Shown: one piece after another, positions 24,895 to 34,706 of the stretch | Layout: every line of letters starts with the position of its first letter | Numbering within the stretch: position 1 is the stretch's first letter | Assembly: GCA_964449985.1 (NCBI GenBank) | Contig: CAYVCG010000003.1 | Location: 1 to 55,984, forward strand | Length of the DNA stretch: 55,984 nt | DNA from: CAYVCG01 sp964449985 | Lineage (GTDB): Bacteria > Bacillota > Clostridia > Lachnospirales > WRAX01 | Reading direction: 5' to 3' | Made by a program: the position numbers and the translations under genes | The notes under the pieces: model-generated | Told to the model about the DNA's origin: nothing | The model's input: only the letters and a program-made list of their open reading frames with translations | Database searches by the model: none

Positions 24895-27637
24895 CTATGT
24901 CAACGGATCAAGCTCTCCGTTTGATATCTTTAAGTTAATATCCATTAAATTATTCCTCTTTAAATGCGCGATAAGATTTTCACGCATTAGTGCGCCCACT
25001 GCTTTTTGGTCATGCTTTATTATTTTGTCTGCAAGCCCAACAATTTCTTTGCCCGATACAGGCGTTATGCAAAACTCTTTTATCGATATGGCATAGTCTC
25101 CACCATCTCTTGATTGCACATATTCATCTAATGTATAGCTTCCATCACTGTTTTTTATATATGTTATTGCAGTAGGTGTATTCGAGCCACCATATTGTTC
25201 AAGCTCATTGCCATAAAGTACATTTGCAGTAGAAAAGGTTATAGTAAACACCNNNNNNNNNNNNNNNNNNNNNNNNNNNNNNNNNNNNNNNNNNNNNNNN
25301 NNNNNNNNNNNNNNNNNNNNNNNNNNNNNNNNNNNNNNNNNNNNNNNNNNNNTCGCCGCTAAATACATCCCGGCTTAAAATATCTTGGCAAGCTATCGAC
25401 ATTATTGCTCCATTTAAACCTATCTCATTGCCAATTTCAAATTGAGTAAAACAATATTTAAGCATTTCATAATCAAGCGCTACCAATTCATCATATTCAT
25501 CTTTATGAGTGTTAATATAGGCATATGGGTTTGATGCTTCTTTCGGGCCAGACATAATTATTTCAAGGTTTGTTTTGATAATAGAAGAAATACTTGTCTC
25601 ATGCTTATTAATAAATTCCTGCACGTCTTCATTACGAATATCAATCATTTCGTTATCGCCATAATACAACCGAATATACCAAGGCTTTTCTTGCGGAACT
25701 CCTCCAACTAGAACATGATAATCCTCATCAATATTATAATACATAATAAACAAGCCACTTCCAACTTCAACACCTTTATACTTGTAAAAATCAGCCCAAG
25801 ATAATTCATCACCTTTTACAGAAAGCTCCAAGACATCATCAATAGTCATATCGCGAAAGTTATAATCATTATTTATAATACTAATCATAAATTCCACAAA
25901 GCTTTCTTCATTTTCTGCATATGAGCGCACATCATATGGGATTATAGTTCGTATTTGATATCTATAAAATGTATGTTCTATTTTGTTTGCAGTGCCATCG
26001 CATGATATTATAAACTGCACATAATCTAAATTATTAACAAGGCTGAATAAAACAATAGCATTTTTGATAAAATCAGACTCGTCTTGACTGTCGTTTAAGG
26101 CTTTCCATGTTTCCTCATCTGTCGTATAATCAATAGCTAAACCATAAGGCTCTTCCTTAGTTAATAATTCCATTCCATTGCGATAAAGCGCTGGCATAGA
26201 TTTATTAATCGGCAAATTTGTTATAATACCGCCGACATTTGGAGCATCGCCTATATAAGCCGTTTTGTGTTTATACAGCTCAAGCGCCATATCTTTTATT
26301 TCTTTTTCTTGATTGTTTACCCTCTCCCAAAAATCTGCCGGGATTGGCTCAGATCCTTTGTTATAACCTTTAAATTTTTCGTTAAGCCATCCTTTAGCAG
26401 GGCTGTAGTAAATGTCATCTATATTAAGAAAAACATCTGCACTATTGCAATATTTATGGATAACGCCATCAGATGTTGTGATATAAAAGCAAATGCTTTC
26501 TCCTGCAATTTCTGGCGGATTACTTACAAACGTACCATTACTGCTATTTATTAATCGTATAATATTTTTAAACTCATCTTTTGCAAAGTTTTTGTATTGT
26601 TCATTTGGGTCTGATGGTATAACAACTAGCTCTATTGACGTAATATCCTTTATTGATAGGCCTTTAGCCCATGCCATAGCGGCATCAACCTTACCATTGG
26701 AAGCAGAACTTGATATAAATAAAAAGCTCATAATGCAAACAACTATAAAAGCCCCAACGCTCACCCAAAGCGCAGGCTTTTTATACTTCAAAACGTTTTT
26801 AATCCTTTCTTTAACGCCTGTTTCGCCAAAAGCTAGGGGAGACAAAACCCCTGCCCCTTTAACAGATAATGCAAGCAGTGAATTCGCATAGCACCCTCTG
26901 ATATCGTTATCACTTTGCTTCATGACGCTTTCATCGGCAGAAAGCTCCATATCTCTTGCCATAAGCATATAAGAAAACCATGCAAAAGGATTAAACCAGT
27001 GGACAACCGCAATTAAAAATGCAACCGGCTTTATAAGATAATCATGTCGCTTAATATGCGTCTGCTCGTGCTTTAAGATATATTCTAGCTCACTTTCTAA
27101 AAGCCCTGTAGGAATGTATATTTTCGGGCTAATAAAACCAAGAACAAACGGAGTCTTTATGCGATCTGTTTCAAACACGTTATCTCTCACTCTTATAGCA
27201 GTTTTCACTCTGTTGCAAATACGCAAATAGCTTACTGCTACATAAATCAACAAAACCAACATACCCAAAGCCCAAATATATGAACCGATTTCAAGCACAA
27301 CTTGAATAGGATTAATACTCGCTGCCACATTTACCGGCGGTAACGATGATTCAATACTATTATTAACTGCACTGTCAATAATAGTAACGCCACTATTTAT
27401 TGAGGGAGCTTTAGAAAAAACAATATCTTGCGGTATTGATTGCCTCTCTATGGGATTAATGCCAACGGGAGCTTCGATTGTTAATGGACATATTAGTTTA
27501 AAAAAGACAATTGCCCATAAAGCATAGGAGAAAATCTTGGGTGTCTTCTTTAAAAGCTGCCGAATTAGAATAACGACAACAGCAATAAAGCTTGCAGAAA
27601 GGCTCATATTGAGAATTTCAATAAAAATCTTGCTCAT
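24895..27637 (-). CDS. BlaR1-like M56 sensor metallopeptidase (copy 2), interrupted by an assembly gap
   Basis: The N-terminal helices and zinc protease domain have HEQTH at residues 190-194 and the Glu in RDMELSADESVM. After a helix near 290-315 the outer part contains a DUF5301-like segment (GLSIKDITSIELVV..), a DUF4825-like segment (ALELYKHKTAYIGDAPNVGGIITNLP) and a third domain (PYAYINTHKDEYDELV). The N-run 25253-25352 has no overlapping flanks, so part of the C-terminus is missing and the frame past the gap (FTITFSTANVLYGNE.. to LDPLT) differs only because the N count is arbitrary. It shares ATGA with its BlaI gene. No beta-lactamase is nearby. Confidence 0.88.
25253..25352. other. Genuine assembly gap inside the second BlaR1-like gene
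   Basis: 100 Ns with unrelated flanks; the true length is unknown. The reading frame on the far side continues to a normal stop at 24895. Confidence 0.8.
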
Positions 27638-28002
27638 ACTGTCGCCTCCTCAATCATTTTCTTTATTCTTTCGGCCTCTTCTTTTGTTATGGTTTTGCCT
27701 GCCAAAAAAGCTGTAATAAACGATGGCAAAGAGTTGTCAAAAGCTTTTTCTATTATTTGCTCACTTTCATATTTTTGAACATGCTCTCGCTTAACAAGCG
27801 CAACAACTATAGCATTTTCATTTTTTAATACTTCACGCTCTGAAAGCCGTTTTATCATAGAATAAGTCGTTGATTTCTTCCATGCAAAAGCCTGAGCGCA
27901 TAGTTTCACAAGCTCTGTAGAATTTATTGGCTCGCGTTCCCAAACCAAGGACATAAAGCGATATTCTGCATCAAATAGTTTTAAACTATCCAAAGTGTTC
28001 AC
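27634..28002 (-). CDS. BlaI/MecI-family repressor (copy 2)
   Basis: 122 residues: LFDAEYRFMSLVWEREPINSTELVKLCAQAFAWKKSTTYSMIKRLSE is the BlaI winged helix; the C-terminal helices end ITKEEAERIKKMIEEATV. AGGAGGTG precedes the start. Its stop overlaps the sensor protease start (ATGA). Only moderately similar to copy 1 and with a different operator sequence, so the two systems should be insulated from each other. Confidence 0.92.
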   Translation of the reverse strand: MNTLDSLKLFDAEYRFMSLVWEREPINSTELVKLCAQAFAWKKSTTYSMIKRLSEREVLKNENAIVVALVKREHVQKYESEQIIEKAFDNSLPSFITAFLAGKTITKEEAERIKKMIEEATV

Positions 28003-28010
28003 CTCCTGAT

Positions 28011-28067
28011 GGTCTAAGCGATTAGACCTCTTGAAAAGAGTCTAACGTATTAGACCTTATTTGTCAA
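28011..28067 (-). promoter_or_regulatory. Promoter and two operators of the second BlaI system
   Basis: Two palindromes: GGTCTAAGCGATTAGACC (28011-28028, perfect 7-bp arms) and GTCTAACGTATTAGAC (28040-28055, perfect 6-bp arms), centres 28 bp apart. On the minus strand TTGACA (28067-28062), 17 bases and TAGACT (28044-28039) form the promoter, overlapped by the second palindrome. Confidence 0.85.
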
Positions 28068-28076
28068 TAGCTGGAG

Positions 28077-28109
28077 ACAAAAAAACCGCCAGGTAATATT
28101 TGGCAGTTT
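28077..28109 (-). terminator. Hairpin with T-run on the minus strand
   Basis: Read on the minus strand, AACTGCCA and TGGCGGTT pair with one mismatch and are followed by seven Ts. It would stop antisense transcription coming from the rlmL direction before it reaches the blaI promoter. Confidence 0.6.
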
Positions 28110-28219
28110 GCAAAATTATTATGTTTTTATACGCTTACTATACCACAAAATGAGCAAAAATTCAAGTCTTGTTCTTTTTCTCATTTAGGTGTATTAAGTA
28201 TTAAGAGGTGATTAAAAGA

Positions 28220-29167
28220 ATGGAACAAAAGAGCATGACAGCGCTTATTAGCGCATTTTCAAGAGCATATCATTTTGAAAACAACACGGTCAAAGTCTTT
28301 AATGACAGCATCGCAAGGCTACTATTATCCGACGAAGAATACAGCCGAATATCTAAAAGCATGGCAGAAGGCATTGGATTTTTTAATCCATCATTCGTCG
28401 GAAGCAGGGATGAGGCGTTAAAATGGGTGGTAGATAATCAGTTATCTCCCTCCCCGCTTGGCAGAGCCATCTACGCAGAAAAAGCCCTTAAAACAGCAGT
28501 GCGTATTGGTGCAGAACAATATTTAATTTTAGCCGCCGGATATGATACCTTTGCATACCGCCAGCCGAATTGGTCTAGCGAAATACAAATTTTTGAGATT
28601 GACCACCTAATTACCGCAAGCGATAAACGTGCGCGAGTAAAAAAGTCAGAGGTTGAAATACCCAAAAACGTCCATTATATTGAAACCGATTTCACAAAGG
28701 ACAACTGGCAAACAGATTTAATTCAGAATAAAGCATTTGACAAAAACAAGATTAGCTTTTGCAGTATGCTTGGTTTAGTATATTATCTTTCAGAGCAGGC
28801 TTTTGCAAAATTTCTTTTTTCTCTAAGCTCAATTCTGCCAATAGGCAGTTCTATTGTGTTTGACTATCCTGACGAAAACAGCTATACGTCCAAGGCTGGG
28901 GAGCGCGCTAAAAAACAATCAATGTTGGCAGGAGCAGCAAATGAAAAAATGCTTGCAAGTTATTCTTATGAAAACATAGAAAAAATACTTTCTGAAAATG
29001 GATTCTTAATCTACGAACACTTGAATTCGCAGGAGATGACAGAACAGTACTTTCGCACGTATAACGAAGCAAATCCATTACACCAAATCACTGCTTTTGA
29101 CAATGTAAATTACTGCCTCGCGGTGGGAAAATTATCCGGCTTTGGCGGGCGTTCTCCAAAATATTGA
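28220..29167 (+). CDS. SAM-dependent methyltransferase, LCM/polyketide O-methyltransferase type (COG3315)
   Basis: 315 residues of the leucine carboxyl methyltransferase-like group: the SAM loop is YLILAAGYDTFAYR, followed by the acidic IFEIDHLITASDKRARV and a later SMLGLVYYLSEQAFAKFL segment. Members methylate carboxylates or hydroxyls on small molecules; the substrate is unknown. ATG 28220 follows GAGGTG by nine bases; the frame upstream starts only with GTG 28208 inside that site. Its last 58 bases overlap the end of the convergent rRNA methyltransferase gene. Confidence 0.9.
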   Translation: MEQKSMTALISAFSRAYHFENNTVKVFNDSIARLLLSDEEYSRISKSMAEGIGFFNPSFVGSRDEALKWVVDNQLSPSPLGRAIYAEKALKTAVRIGAEQYLILAAGYDTFAYRQPNWSSEIQIFEIDHLITASDKRARVKKSEVEIPKNVHYIETDFTKDNWQTDLIQNKAFDKNKISFCSMLGLVYYLSEQAFAKFLFSLSSILPIGSSIVFDYPDENSYTSKAGERAKKQSMLAGAANEKMLASYSYENIEKILSENGFLIYEHLNSQEMTEQYFRTYNEANPLHQITAFDNVNYCLAVGKLSGFGGRSPKY

Positions 29168-30270
29168 TAATAGTCCGTTTTTATCATCCCGTTAAACAGT
29201 TTTCTCTTTGCATCGGCTTTTCTTCCAAACAGCTTTTCAAAGTCTTCATTAGAGGTTATAACGTATGTGGACCACTTTCTTTCATTTTTCAGCAAAGCGC
29301 CCATCTGCTTATATAACTTCTCAACTTCTTCCTTCTCACCGATTCGTTCGCCGTAAGGAGGATTAATTATAGCGACACCGTATTCAGAAGGTAGTTTCAC
29401 CTCTGAAAATGGTTTTGTTTCAAACTTTATATATCGTTTAACATCGGCCTTTATTGCGTTTTGCTTGGCGTTTTCTGTAGCTCTCCTGTCCATATCCGAT
29501 GCATATATTTCCGGCGAGATACTGTTGTCTATAGAGTCCGCTGCTTCTTCTCTTGCAGCGCTCCATATTTTTGGGTTTATACGATTCCAGTTTTCTGAAG
29601 CAAATTTCCTTGCTATTCCCGGAGCAATGTTTTTTGCAATAAGCGCAGCTTCTACAGGTATCGTTCCAGATCCACACATCGGATCCAAAAGCACTCTATC
29701 CTTTCGCCAATAGCTAAGCTCTATCATGCCTGCCGCAAGCGTTTCTTTAATAGGGGCTACAACAGTGTCCTGCCTGTATCCCCTCTTATGAAGCCCTGCG
29801 CCGGATGTGTCAATAGCAAGCGTTGCTATATCCCTAAGCAGCCCCACTTGAATTTTATACTCCGCACCTGTCTCCTCAAACCAGTCCACCTTGTATTTTT
29901 GTTTCAGCTTTTCAACAACAGCTTTTTTAACAATAGCTTGACAATCAGAAATGCTGAATAACTGCGATTTTACAGATTTTCCAATAACCGTAAACTTTCC
30001 GTCCTTTGGTATCCATTCATCCCAAGGCAAAGCTTTTGTTCCCTCAAACAGCTCATCAAACGTCAAAGCTTTAAACTCACCAATTTTCAAAAAAACACGG
30101 TCTGCACTGCGCAGCCATATATTAGATCTGGCTATAGCAGACATATCTCCGCTAAAATCAATTCTTCCATCACTAACGCTGACATCACTATAACCAAGCT
30201 TTATGATTTCTCGCTTAACGCTTGCCTCAAGGCCAAACGTTGATGTTGCAATAAGATTAATTTTCTCCAT
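29110..30270 (-). CDS. RlmL-like 23S rRNA guanine-N2 methyltransferase (THUMP domain)
   Basis: 386 residues. N-terminal ferredoxin-like and THUMP domains (to about residue 160) bind rRNA. The methyltransferase domain has DPMCGSGTIPVEAALIA for SAM binding and the catalytic NPPY (IINPPYGER). This is the short Firmicute form (YpsC-like) lacking the second RlmK domain of E. coli RlmL; the expected product is m2G at 2445-type positions. ATG 30270 follows GGAG by seven bases; the frame to 30294 lacks a site. Convergent with the methyltransferase at 28220. Confidence 0.93.
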   Translation of the reverse strand: MEKINLIATSTFGLEASVKREIIKLGYSDVSVSDGRIDFSGDMSAIARSNIWLRSADRVFLKIGEFKALTFDELFEGTKALPWDEWIPKDGKFTVIGKSVKSQLFSISDCQAIVKKAVVEKLKQKYKVDWFEETGAEYKIQVGLLRDIATLAIDTSGAGLHKRGYRQDTVVAPIKETLAAGMIELSYWRKDRVLLDPMCGSGTIPVEAALIAKNIAPGIARKFASENWNRINPKIWSAAREEAADSIDNSISPEIYASDMDRRATENAKQNAIKADVKRYIKFETKPFSEVKLPSEYGVAIINPPYGERIGEKEEVEKLYKQMGALLKNERKWSTYVITSNEDFEKLFGRKADAKRKLFNGMIKTDYYQYFGERPPKPDNFPTARQ

Positions 30271-30335
30271 AATTTTTCTCCACAATTTTTCCACACATAT
30301 ATTGGTAATAATTTATTATATATTATGATTAATAG

Positions 30336-30364
30336 TTGACTTTGTCAAGCAAAGACTTTATATT
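30336..30364 (+). promoter_or_regulatory. Promoter for tgt
   Basis: TTGACT (30336-30341), 17 bases, TATATT (30359-30364), about 84 bases before the tgt start. No preQ1 riboswitch is recognisable in the leader. Confidence 0.65.
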
Positions 30365-30447
30365 TATGTAAACACTGATTAATTCATTAATTTCGGAAAA
30401 AATTATTCGCACTTATTCAGTGGTTTCCAAAGATTGGGGAATTATAC

Positions 30448-31581
30448 ATGTATAATTTATTAAATACAGAAGGCCGGGCAAAGCGCGGAGAATTTATAAC
30501 GCCTCACGGAACGATTCAAACACCTGTCTTTATGAATGTGGGGACAGTCGCGGCAATAAAGGGCGCGCTTTCAACGCAGGATTTGAAAGAAATTAAATGC
30601 CAGGTTGAGTTATCCAATACGTATCACCTTCATTTAAGACCTGGTGACAAGGTTATAAAAAAGCTGGGCGGTCTGCATAAGTTCATGGTTTGGGATAAAC
30701 CTATACTAACTGATTCCGGCGGTTTCCAAGTTTTTTCTCTAGCCAGCCTTAGAAAAATTAAAGAAGAAGGCGTTTACTTTGCTTCCCATATTGATGGGCA
30801 TAAAATCTTTATGGGGCCGGAAGAAAGCATGGAGATACAATCTAATATCGCATCAACGATAGCGATGGCTTTTGACGAATGCGCCCCCTACCCTGCCACA
30901 AAGGAATATATGCAAAATTCTGTGGACAGAACAACAAGATGGCTACGCCGTTGTGCCGACAAAATGAAAGAACTTAATCAAAGAGACGATACAATAAATA
31001 AAAAACAAATGCTGTTTGGGATTAATCAGGGCGGTACATTCGAGGATATAAGAATAGAGCACGCAAAGGTCATTTCAGATTTTGACTTAGATGGATACGC
31101 ATTAGGCGGCCTTGCCGTAGGCGAAACCCATGATGAAATGTATAGAATCCTGGAGGAAACTGTTCCATACCTTCCAAAAAACAAGCCAACATACCTTATG
31201 GGCGTTGGTACACCGGAGAATATTTTGGAGTCCGTGGAGCGAGGCGTGGACTTCTTTGATTGTGTATTGCCCGCAAGAAACGGGCGCCATGCCAATCTTT
31301 ACACAAGCAAAGGAAAAATAAACCTAATGAATGCCAAGCACGAGCTTGATGATTCCCCCGTGGATTCGGAATGCTCCTGCCCAACATGCAAGCATTATTC
31401 AAGGGCATATATAAGGCATTTGTTTAAAGCTAAGGAAATGCTTGCTATGCGTCTTAGCGTAATCCATAATCTATATTTTTTCAATAATATGATGGAAGAA
31501 ATACGAGCATCTCTTGATTCAGGTGAATTTGCATCATACAAAAAAAATAAACTTGACGGTTTTAAACAAGAGGGCAAATAA
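30448..31581 (+). CDS. tgt: Queuine tRNA-ribosyltransferase
   Basis: 377 residues, normal length. Exchanges G34 of GUN-anticodon tRNAs for preQ1 in the queuosine pathway. Visible are the substrate loop DSGGFQVFSLA with the acid, FDECAPYPAT, GLAVGE, the nucleophile region DFFDCVLPARNGRHANLYT, and the zinc site C-S-C-P-T-C followed by H (CSCPTCKHYSRAYIRHL). The gene stands alone here (no queA neighbour in view), with bioY 60 bases downstream. The start is standard ATG after GGGGAATT, a weak site. Confidence 0.97.
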   Translation: MYNLLNTEGRAKRGEFITPHGTIQTPVFMNVGTVAAIKGALSTQDLKEIKCQVELSNTYHLHLRPGDKVIKKLGGLHKFMVWDKPILTDSGGFQVFSLASLRKIKEEGVYFASHIDGHKIFMGPEESMEIQSNIASTIAMAFDECAPYPATKEYMQNSVDRTTRWLRRCADKMKELNQRDDTINKKQMLFGINQGGTFEDIRIEHAKVISDFDLDGYALGGLAVGETHDEMYRILEETVPYLPKNKPTYLMGVGTPENILESVERGVDFFDCVLPARNGRHANLYTSKGKINLMNAKHELDDSPVDSECSCPTCKHYSRAYIRHLFKAKEMLAMRLSVIHNLYFFNNMMEEIRASLDSGEFASYKKNKLDGFKQEGK

Positions 31582-31640
31582 GAACATAATATATATTTAA
31601 AGCCTAATCGGCTTAATACTATTTATTATTAGGGGGCATT

Positions 31641-32225
31641 ATGGAAAGAAAACATCTAAGTGTGAAACAAATATCATTTATAGGGGTTTTTACAGCAATA
31701 ACGGCTATTCTGGCACAAATATCTGTGCCACTTCCTTTTACGCCAGTGCCCGTTTCCTTAGGAATACTGGCAGTTTATATAACAGGGATATTATTGACGC
31801 CAAAGCTTGCTTTTTTTTCACAAATAGTTTATCTTGCGCTTGGCTTAGCGGGAATACCTATATTCAGCGGTTTTAGGGGCGGAATTTCTGTTTTTGCCGG
31901 GCCAACTGGTGGATTTTTAATGGCTTATCCATTTATGGTTGTCTTAGTTTCCTTTTGGTTTGCATATTATAATTATATAATGAAAAATACAAAGCCGGTT
32001 GCTTTATGGAGAACCGCTGTTTGGGCATTCCTTGTGTTAATGTTGGCCCAGATAATCTGCTATGTTTTTGGAGCATTATGGATTGCTTTCATTATGGGTA
32101 TAAATCTTCATGAAGCTTCCATTATCGGTATTTATCCCTTTGTTATACCGGATATTTTAAAAATTGCATTCTGCGTTGCATTTGTCTTGCCCATAAGAAA
32201 ACGGTTTACAGCGATTATGGCATAA
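31641..32225 (+). CDS. bioY: Biotin ECF transporter S component BioY
   Basis: 194 residues, six helices. Substrate-binding subunit that captures biotin for a shared ECF energy-coupling module. Typical segments: SVPLPFTPVPVSLGILAVY near the N-terminus and FAGPTGGFLMAYPF in the centre, both conserved in BioY. No ecfA/ecfT gene is in the window, so it probably uses a module encoded elsewhere. AGGGGG precedes the ATG. No BirA operator was seen upstream. Confidence 0.95.
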   Translation: MERKHLSVKQISFIGVFTAITAILAQISVPLPFTPVPVSLGILAVYITGILLTPKLAFFSQIVYLALGLAGIPIFSGFRGGISVFAGPTGGFLMAYPFMVVLVSFWFAYYNYIMKNTKPVALWRTAVWAFLVLMLAQIICYVFGALWIAFIMGINLHEASIIGIYPFVIPDILKIAFCVAFVLPIRKRFTAIMA

Positions 32226-32252
32226 CCCAAAAATCAGGAAGGATTGGTATAA

Positions 32253-33107
32253 ATGCGAAAAGTAAATATTGGTATAAATGCACTGCTTATTATAACAATA
32301 TTGGTTGTTTATATCGCTTTTGGAATTATTCTCAAACAGCCTTGGTATATCCTTCTTCTTGCATATGCGGCCGCATTTTGTATTCTTATATTTTTAAATC
32401 GAAAAAACATATACGCCTTTTTTGGAAACGCATACCTTTCCTCGGGGAATATAAAAAAATCCGAGATATGTCTAAAAAAGGCTTTGGATCTAAAAACCTC
32501 AAACCCTGTGGCATATTTAAATTTTGCAACCCTAAGGCTTCGTGAAGGTGATTGGGAGCAAGCGCTTGGCAGCCTTGAATATGCCGAAAAGCTCAAGAAA
32601 AGCTCCTTTATCAAAAAAGATATATTGCTTTCCAAAGGCAGTACATACTGGATTAAAGGGGATATAGACAAAGCTATCGAAATCTTTGAGGATATGCGGC
32701 GGGAATATGATTATGTTAATGGCGTTGTGCTTACGACGCTTGGATATATGTATTTTTTAAAGCAGGACTATGACAGAGCTTTGGAAATAACCAACCTTGC
32801 CATCAAAGATATGCCAGAATCCGGCTCAGCATGGGATAACCTTGGCCAAATATATTACAAAACCGAACAAATTGAAAAAGCTAAGGATGCATTTGGCAAA
32901 GCCATCGGCTTTAACCCCAATCTTGTTGACAGCCTATACTTTTTGGGCATAATATATGAGCAAGAAGGTAATAAGGATATGGCAAAAGAGATGTTTGCAA
33001 AAGCCAAAGGCTGCGTTATAACTGCGTTAAACACCGTAACACAATCACAAATTGATGAAAAATACGAAAACCACTGTCTAAATAACAAAAACAGCTTGGA
33101 GGAATAA
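32253..33107 (+). CDS. Membrane-anchored TPR protein
   Basis: 284 residues. Two hydrophobic helices (about 8-26 and 32-47: ALLIITILVVYIAFGIIL, YILLLAYAAAFCILIFL) anchor it, with the rest cytoplasmic. About five TPR-like helix pairs follow (for example NPVAYLNFATLRLREGDWEQALGSLEYAEKL, AWDNLGQIYYKTEQIEKAKDAFGKAIGFNPN). Such proteins serve as scaffolds for protein complexes. It is in an operon with nfo (two bases apart), but no partner is evident. Confidence 0.85.
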   Translation: MRKVNIGINALLIITILVVYIAFGIILKQPWYILLLAYAAAFCILIFLNRKNIYAFFGNAYLSSGNIKKSEICLKKALDLKTSNPVAYLNFATLRLREGDWEQALGSLEYAEKLKKSSFIKKDILLSKGSTYWIKGDIDKAIEIFEDMRREYDYVNGVVLTTLGYMYFLKQDYDRALEITNLAIKDMPESGSAWDNLGQIYYKTEQIEKAKDAFGKAIGFNPNLVDSLYFLGIIYEQEGNKDMAKEMFAKAKGCVITALNTVTQSQIDEKYENHCLNNKNSLEE

Positions 33108-33109
33108 AA

Positions 33110-33970
33110 ATGAAGATAGGTTCCCATGTTTCTATGAGTGGCGGCCTGATTGCGGCGGCAAAGGAAGCCGTTTCTTATGGCGCAAATACATTTATGATTT
33201 ATACAGGTGCTCCTCAAAATACCATCAGAAAATCAATAGATAAGCTAAAAATCGAAGAGGGACAAGCCTATATGAAGGAACATGGTATTGACGAAATAGT
33301 CGTTCATGCTCCGTATATTATAAATCTTGCATCTTTTAAGCCGGAAACCTTTGATTTGGCCGTAACATTTCTAAAAAAAGAGATAGAAAGAACGGAAGCC
33401 ATCGGTTCAAAATATATTGTCCTGCATCCGGGTTCTTACACAGAAAAGGATTTGGATTATGGCATAAACAGGATCGCCGAAGGCCTTAATATGGTTCTGA
33501 CAAAGGAGCAAGCGCCGTATGTTTGCCTGGAAACAATGGCCGGAAAAGGCAGCGAAGTTGGTAAAACCTTTGAAGAGCTTCAAATGATTATAGAGAAAGT
33601 GGAGCTTAAAGACAAATTAATGGTCTGCTTTGACACATGCCATACACACGATGCCGGCTATGACATAATAAACGATTTTGATAGCGTTATGCAAAATTTT
33701 GATGAGATTATCGGGTTGGATCGTCTGCCTGTGTATCACATAAACGGATCTCTTAACAAATGTGGCGCAAAAAAAGACCGCCATGCCAATCTCGGGGCTG
33801 ATGCTTCAAACCCGCGCGGAGAGGATAATATAGGTAGCGAGGCTATATATAATATTGTCCATTCTAAATATGCCGAAGGCAGGCTTTTAATATTGGAAAC
33901 ACCTTGGATCAGCAATACACAAAACTTATATAAAGAGGAAATTGCTTATTTAAAAGGTGAGCGCCCATGA
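33110..33970 (+). CDS. nfo: Endonuclease IV (AP endonuclease)
   Basis: 286 residues, TIM-barrel. Cuts DNA 5' to abasic sites in base excision repair using three zincs. Metal-ligand segments visible in order: HVSMSGG, VHAPYIINLAS, HPGSYT, CLETMAGKGSEVG, CFDTCHTHDAGYD, HINGSLNKCGAKKDRHANLG and LETPW. Full length. GGAGG precedes it and its end overlaps the SDR gene by 4 nt. Confidence 0.97.
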   Translation: MKIGSHVSMSGGLIAAAKEAVSYGANTFMIYTGAPQNTIRKSIDKLKIEEGQAYMKEHGIDEIVVHAPYIINLASFKPETFDLAVTFLKKEIERTEAIGSKYIVLHPGSYTEKDLDYGINRIAEGLNMVLTKEQAPYVCLETMAGKGSEVGKTFEELQMIIEKVELKDKLMVCFDTCHTHDAGYDIINDFDSVMQNFDEIIGLDRLPVYHINGSLNKCGAKKDRHANLGADASNPRGEDNIGSEAIYNIVHSKYAEGRLLILETPWISNTQNLYKEEIAYLKGERP

Positions 33971-34692
33971 CAGTTTTAATCACTGGTTCGTCCAGAGGGA
34001 TCGGCCGTGCAATTGCTATGGCATTTAATAAATCCAGCAATAACATCGTTATCAACGGAATCAGCAATAAACATGCTTTGGATGAAACATTATCGCAGCT
34101 GCGCCAGACCAATGATAACGTTATGGGGATAACAGCAGATGTTTCTGATTATAACGCTGTAAAAAATATGTTTGAACAAATAAATAACCGATTCGGCGGC
34201 GTTGATGTTTTAATAAACAACGCAGGGATTTCTCATATCGGTCTTTTTGACGAAATGACACCTATAGAATGGAACAGGCTTATTGATGTAAATATAAAAT
34301 CAGTGTTTAATTGTTGCCATTGTGCTATTGATCATATGTTGAAAAATAAAAACGGCGTAATTATCAACATCTCCTCAATATGGGGCGTAAGCGGGGCATC
34401 GTGCGAAGCTGTATATTCGGCGACAAAAGGCGCTATAAATGCCTTTACAAAAGCATTGGCTAAAGAGCTTGCTCCCAGCGGTATACGTGTTAATGCTATA
34501 GCCTGTGGCGCTATAGATACATCAATGAATGATTGTTTTGATGACGAAGAGAAAGAAGACCTTATTTCACGCATTCCTGCCATGCGTTTCGGAACACCAG
34601 AAGAGATAGCAGATTTATGCACATTTTTGGCAGAACCAAAATCTAAATATATCATAGGGCAAACGATAACCGTTGACGGTGGTTTTTTGTAA
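33967..34692 (+). CDS. SDR-family oxidoreductase (FabG-like)
   Basis: 241 residues. NAD(P)-binding TGSSRGIGRAIAM, then NNAGISHIG, Ser in NISSIWG, and catalytic Tyr/Lys in YSATKGAIN; C-terminal GQTITVDGGFL. The best general match is 3-oxoacyl-ACP reductase-like SDR, but no fatty-acid gene is adjacent, so the substrate is open. The ATGA overlap with nfo indicates coupled translation. Confidence 0.9.
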   Translation: MTVLITGSSRGIGRAIAMAFNKSSNNIVINGISNKHALDETLSQLRQTNDNVMGITADVSDYNAVKNMFEQINNRFGGVDVLINNAGISHIGLFDEMTPIEWNRLIDVNIKSVFNCCHCAIDHMLKNKNGVIINISSIWGVSGASCEAVYSATKGAINAFTKALAKELAPSGIRVNAIACGAIDTSMNDCFDDEEKEDLISRIPAMRFGTPEEIADLCTFLAEPKSKYIIGQTITVDGGFL

Positions 34693-34706
34693 TATAAGGA
34701 GGAGCC

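Noticed and set aside
16661..28002. Beta-lactam resistance from the BlaI/BlaR1 matches
   Set aside because: The sensor outer regions are not penicillin-binding domains and no beta-lactamase or PBP2a gene is nearby.
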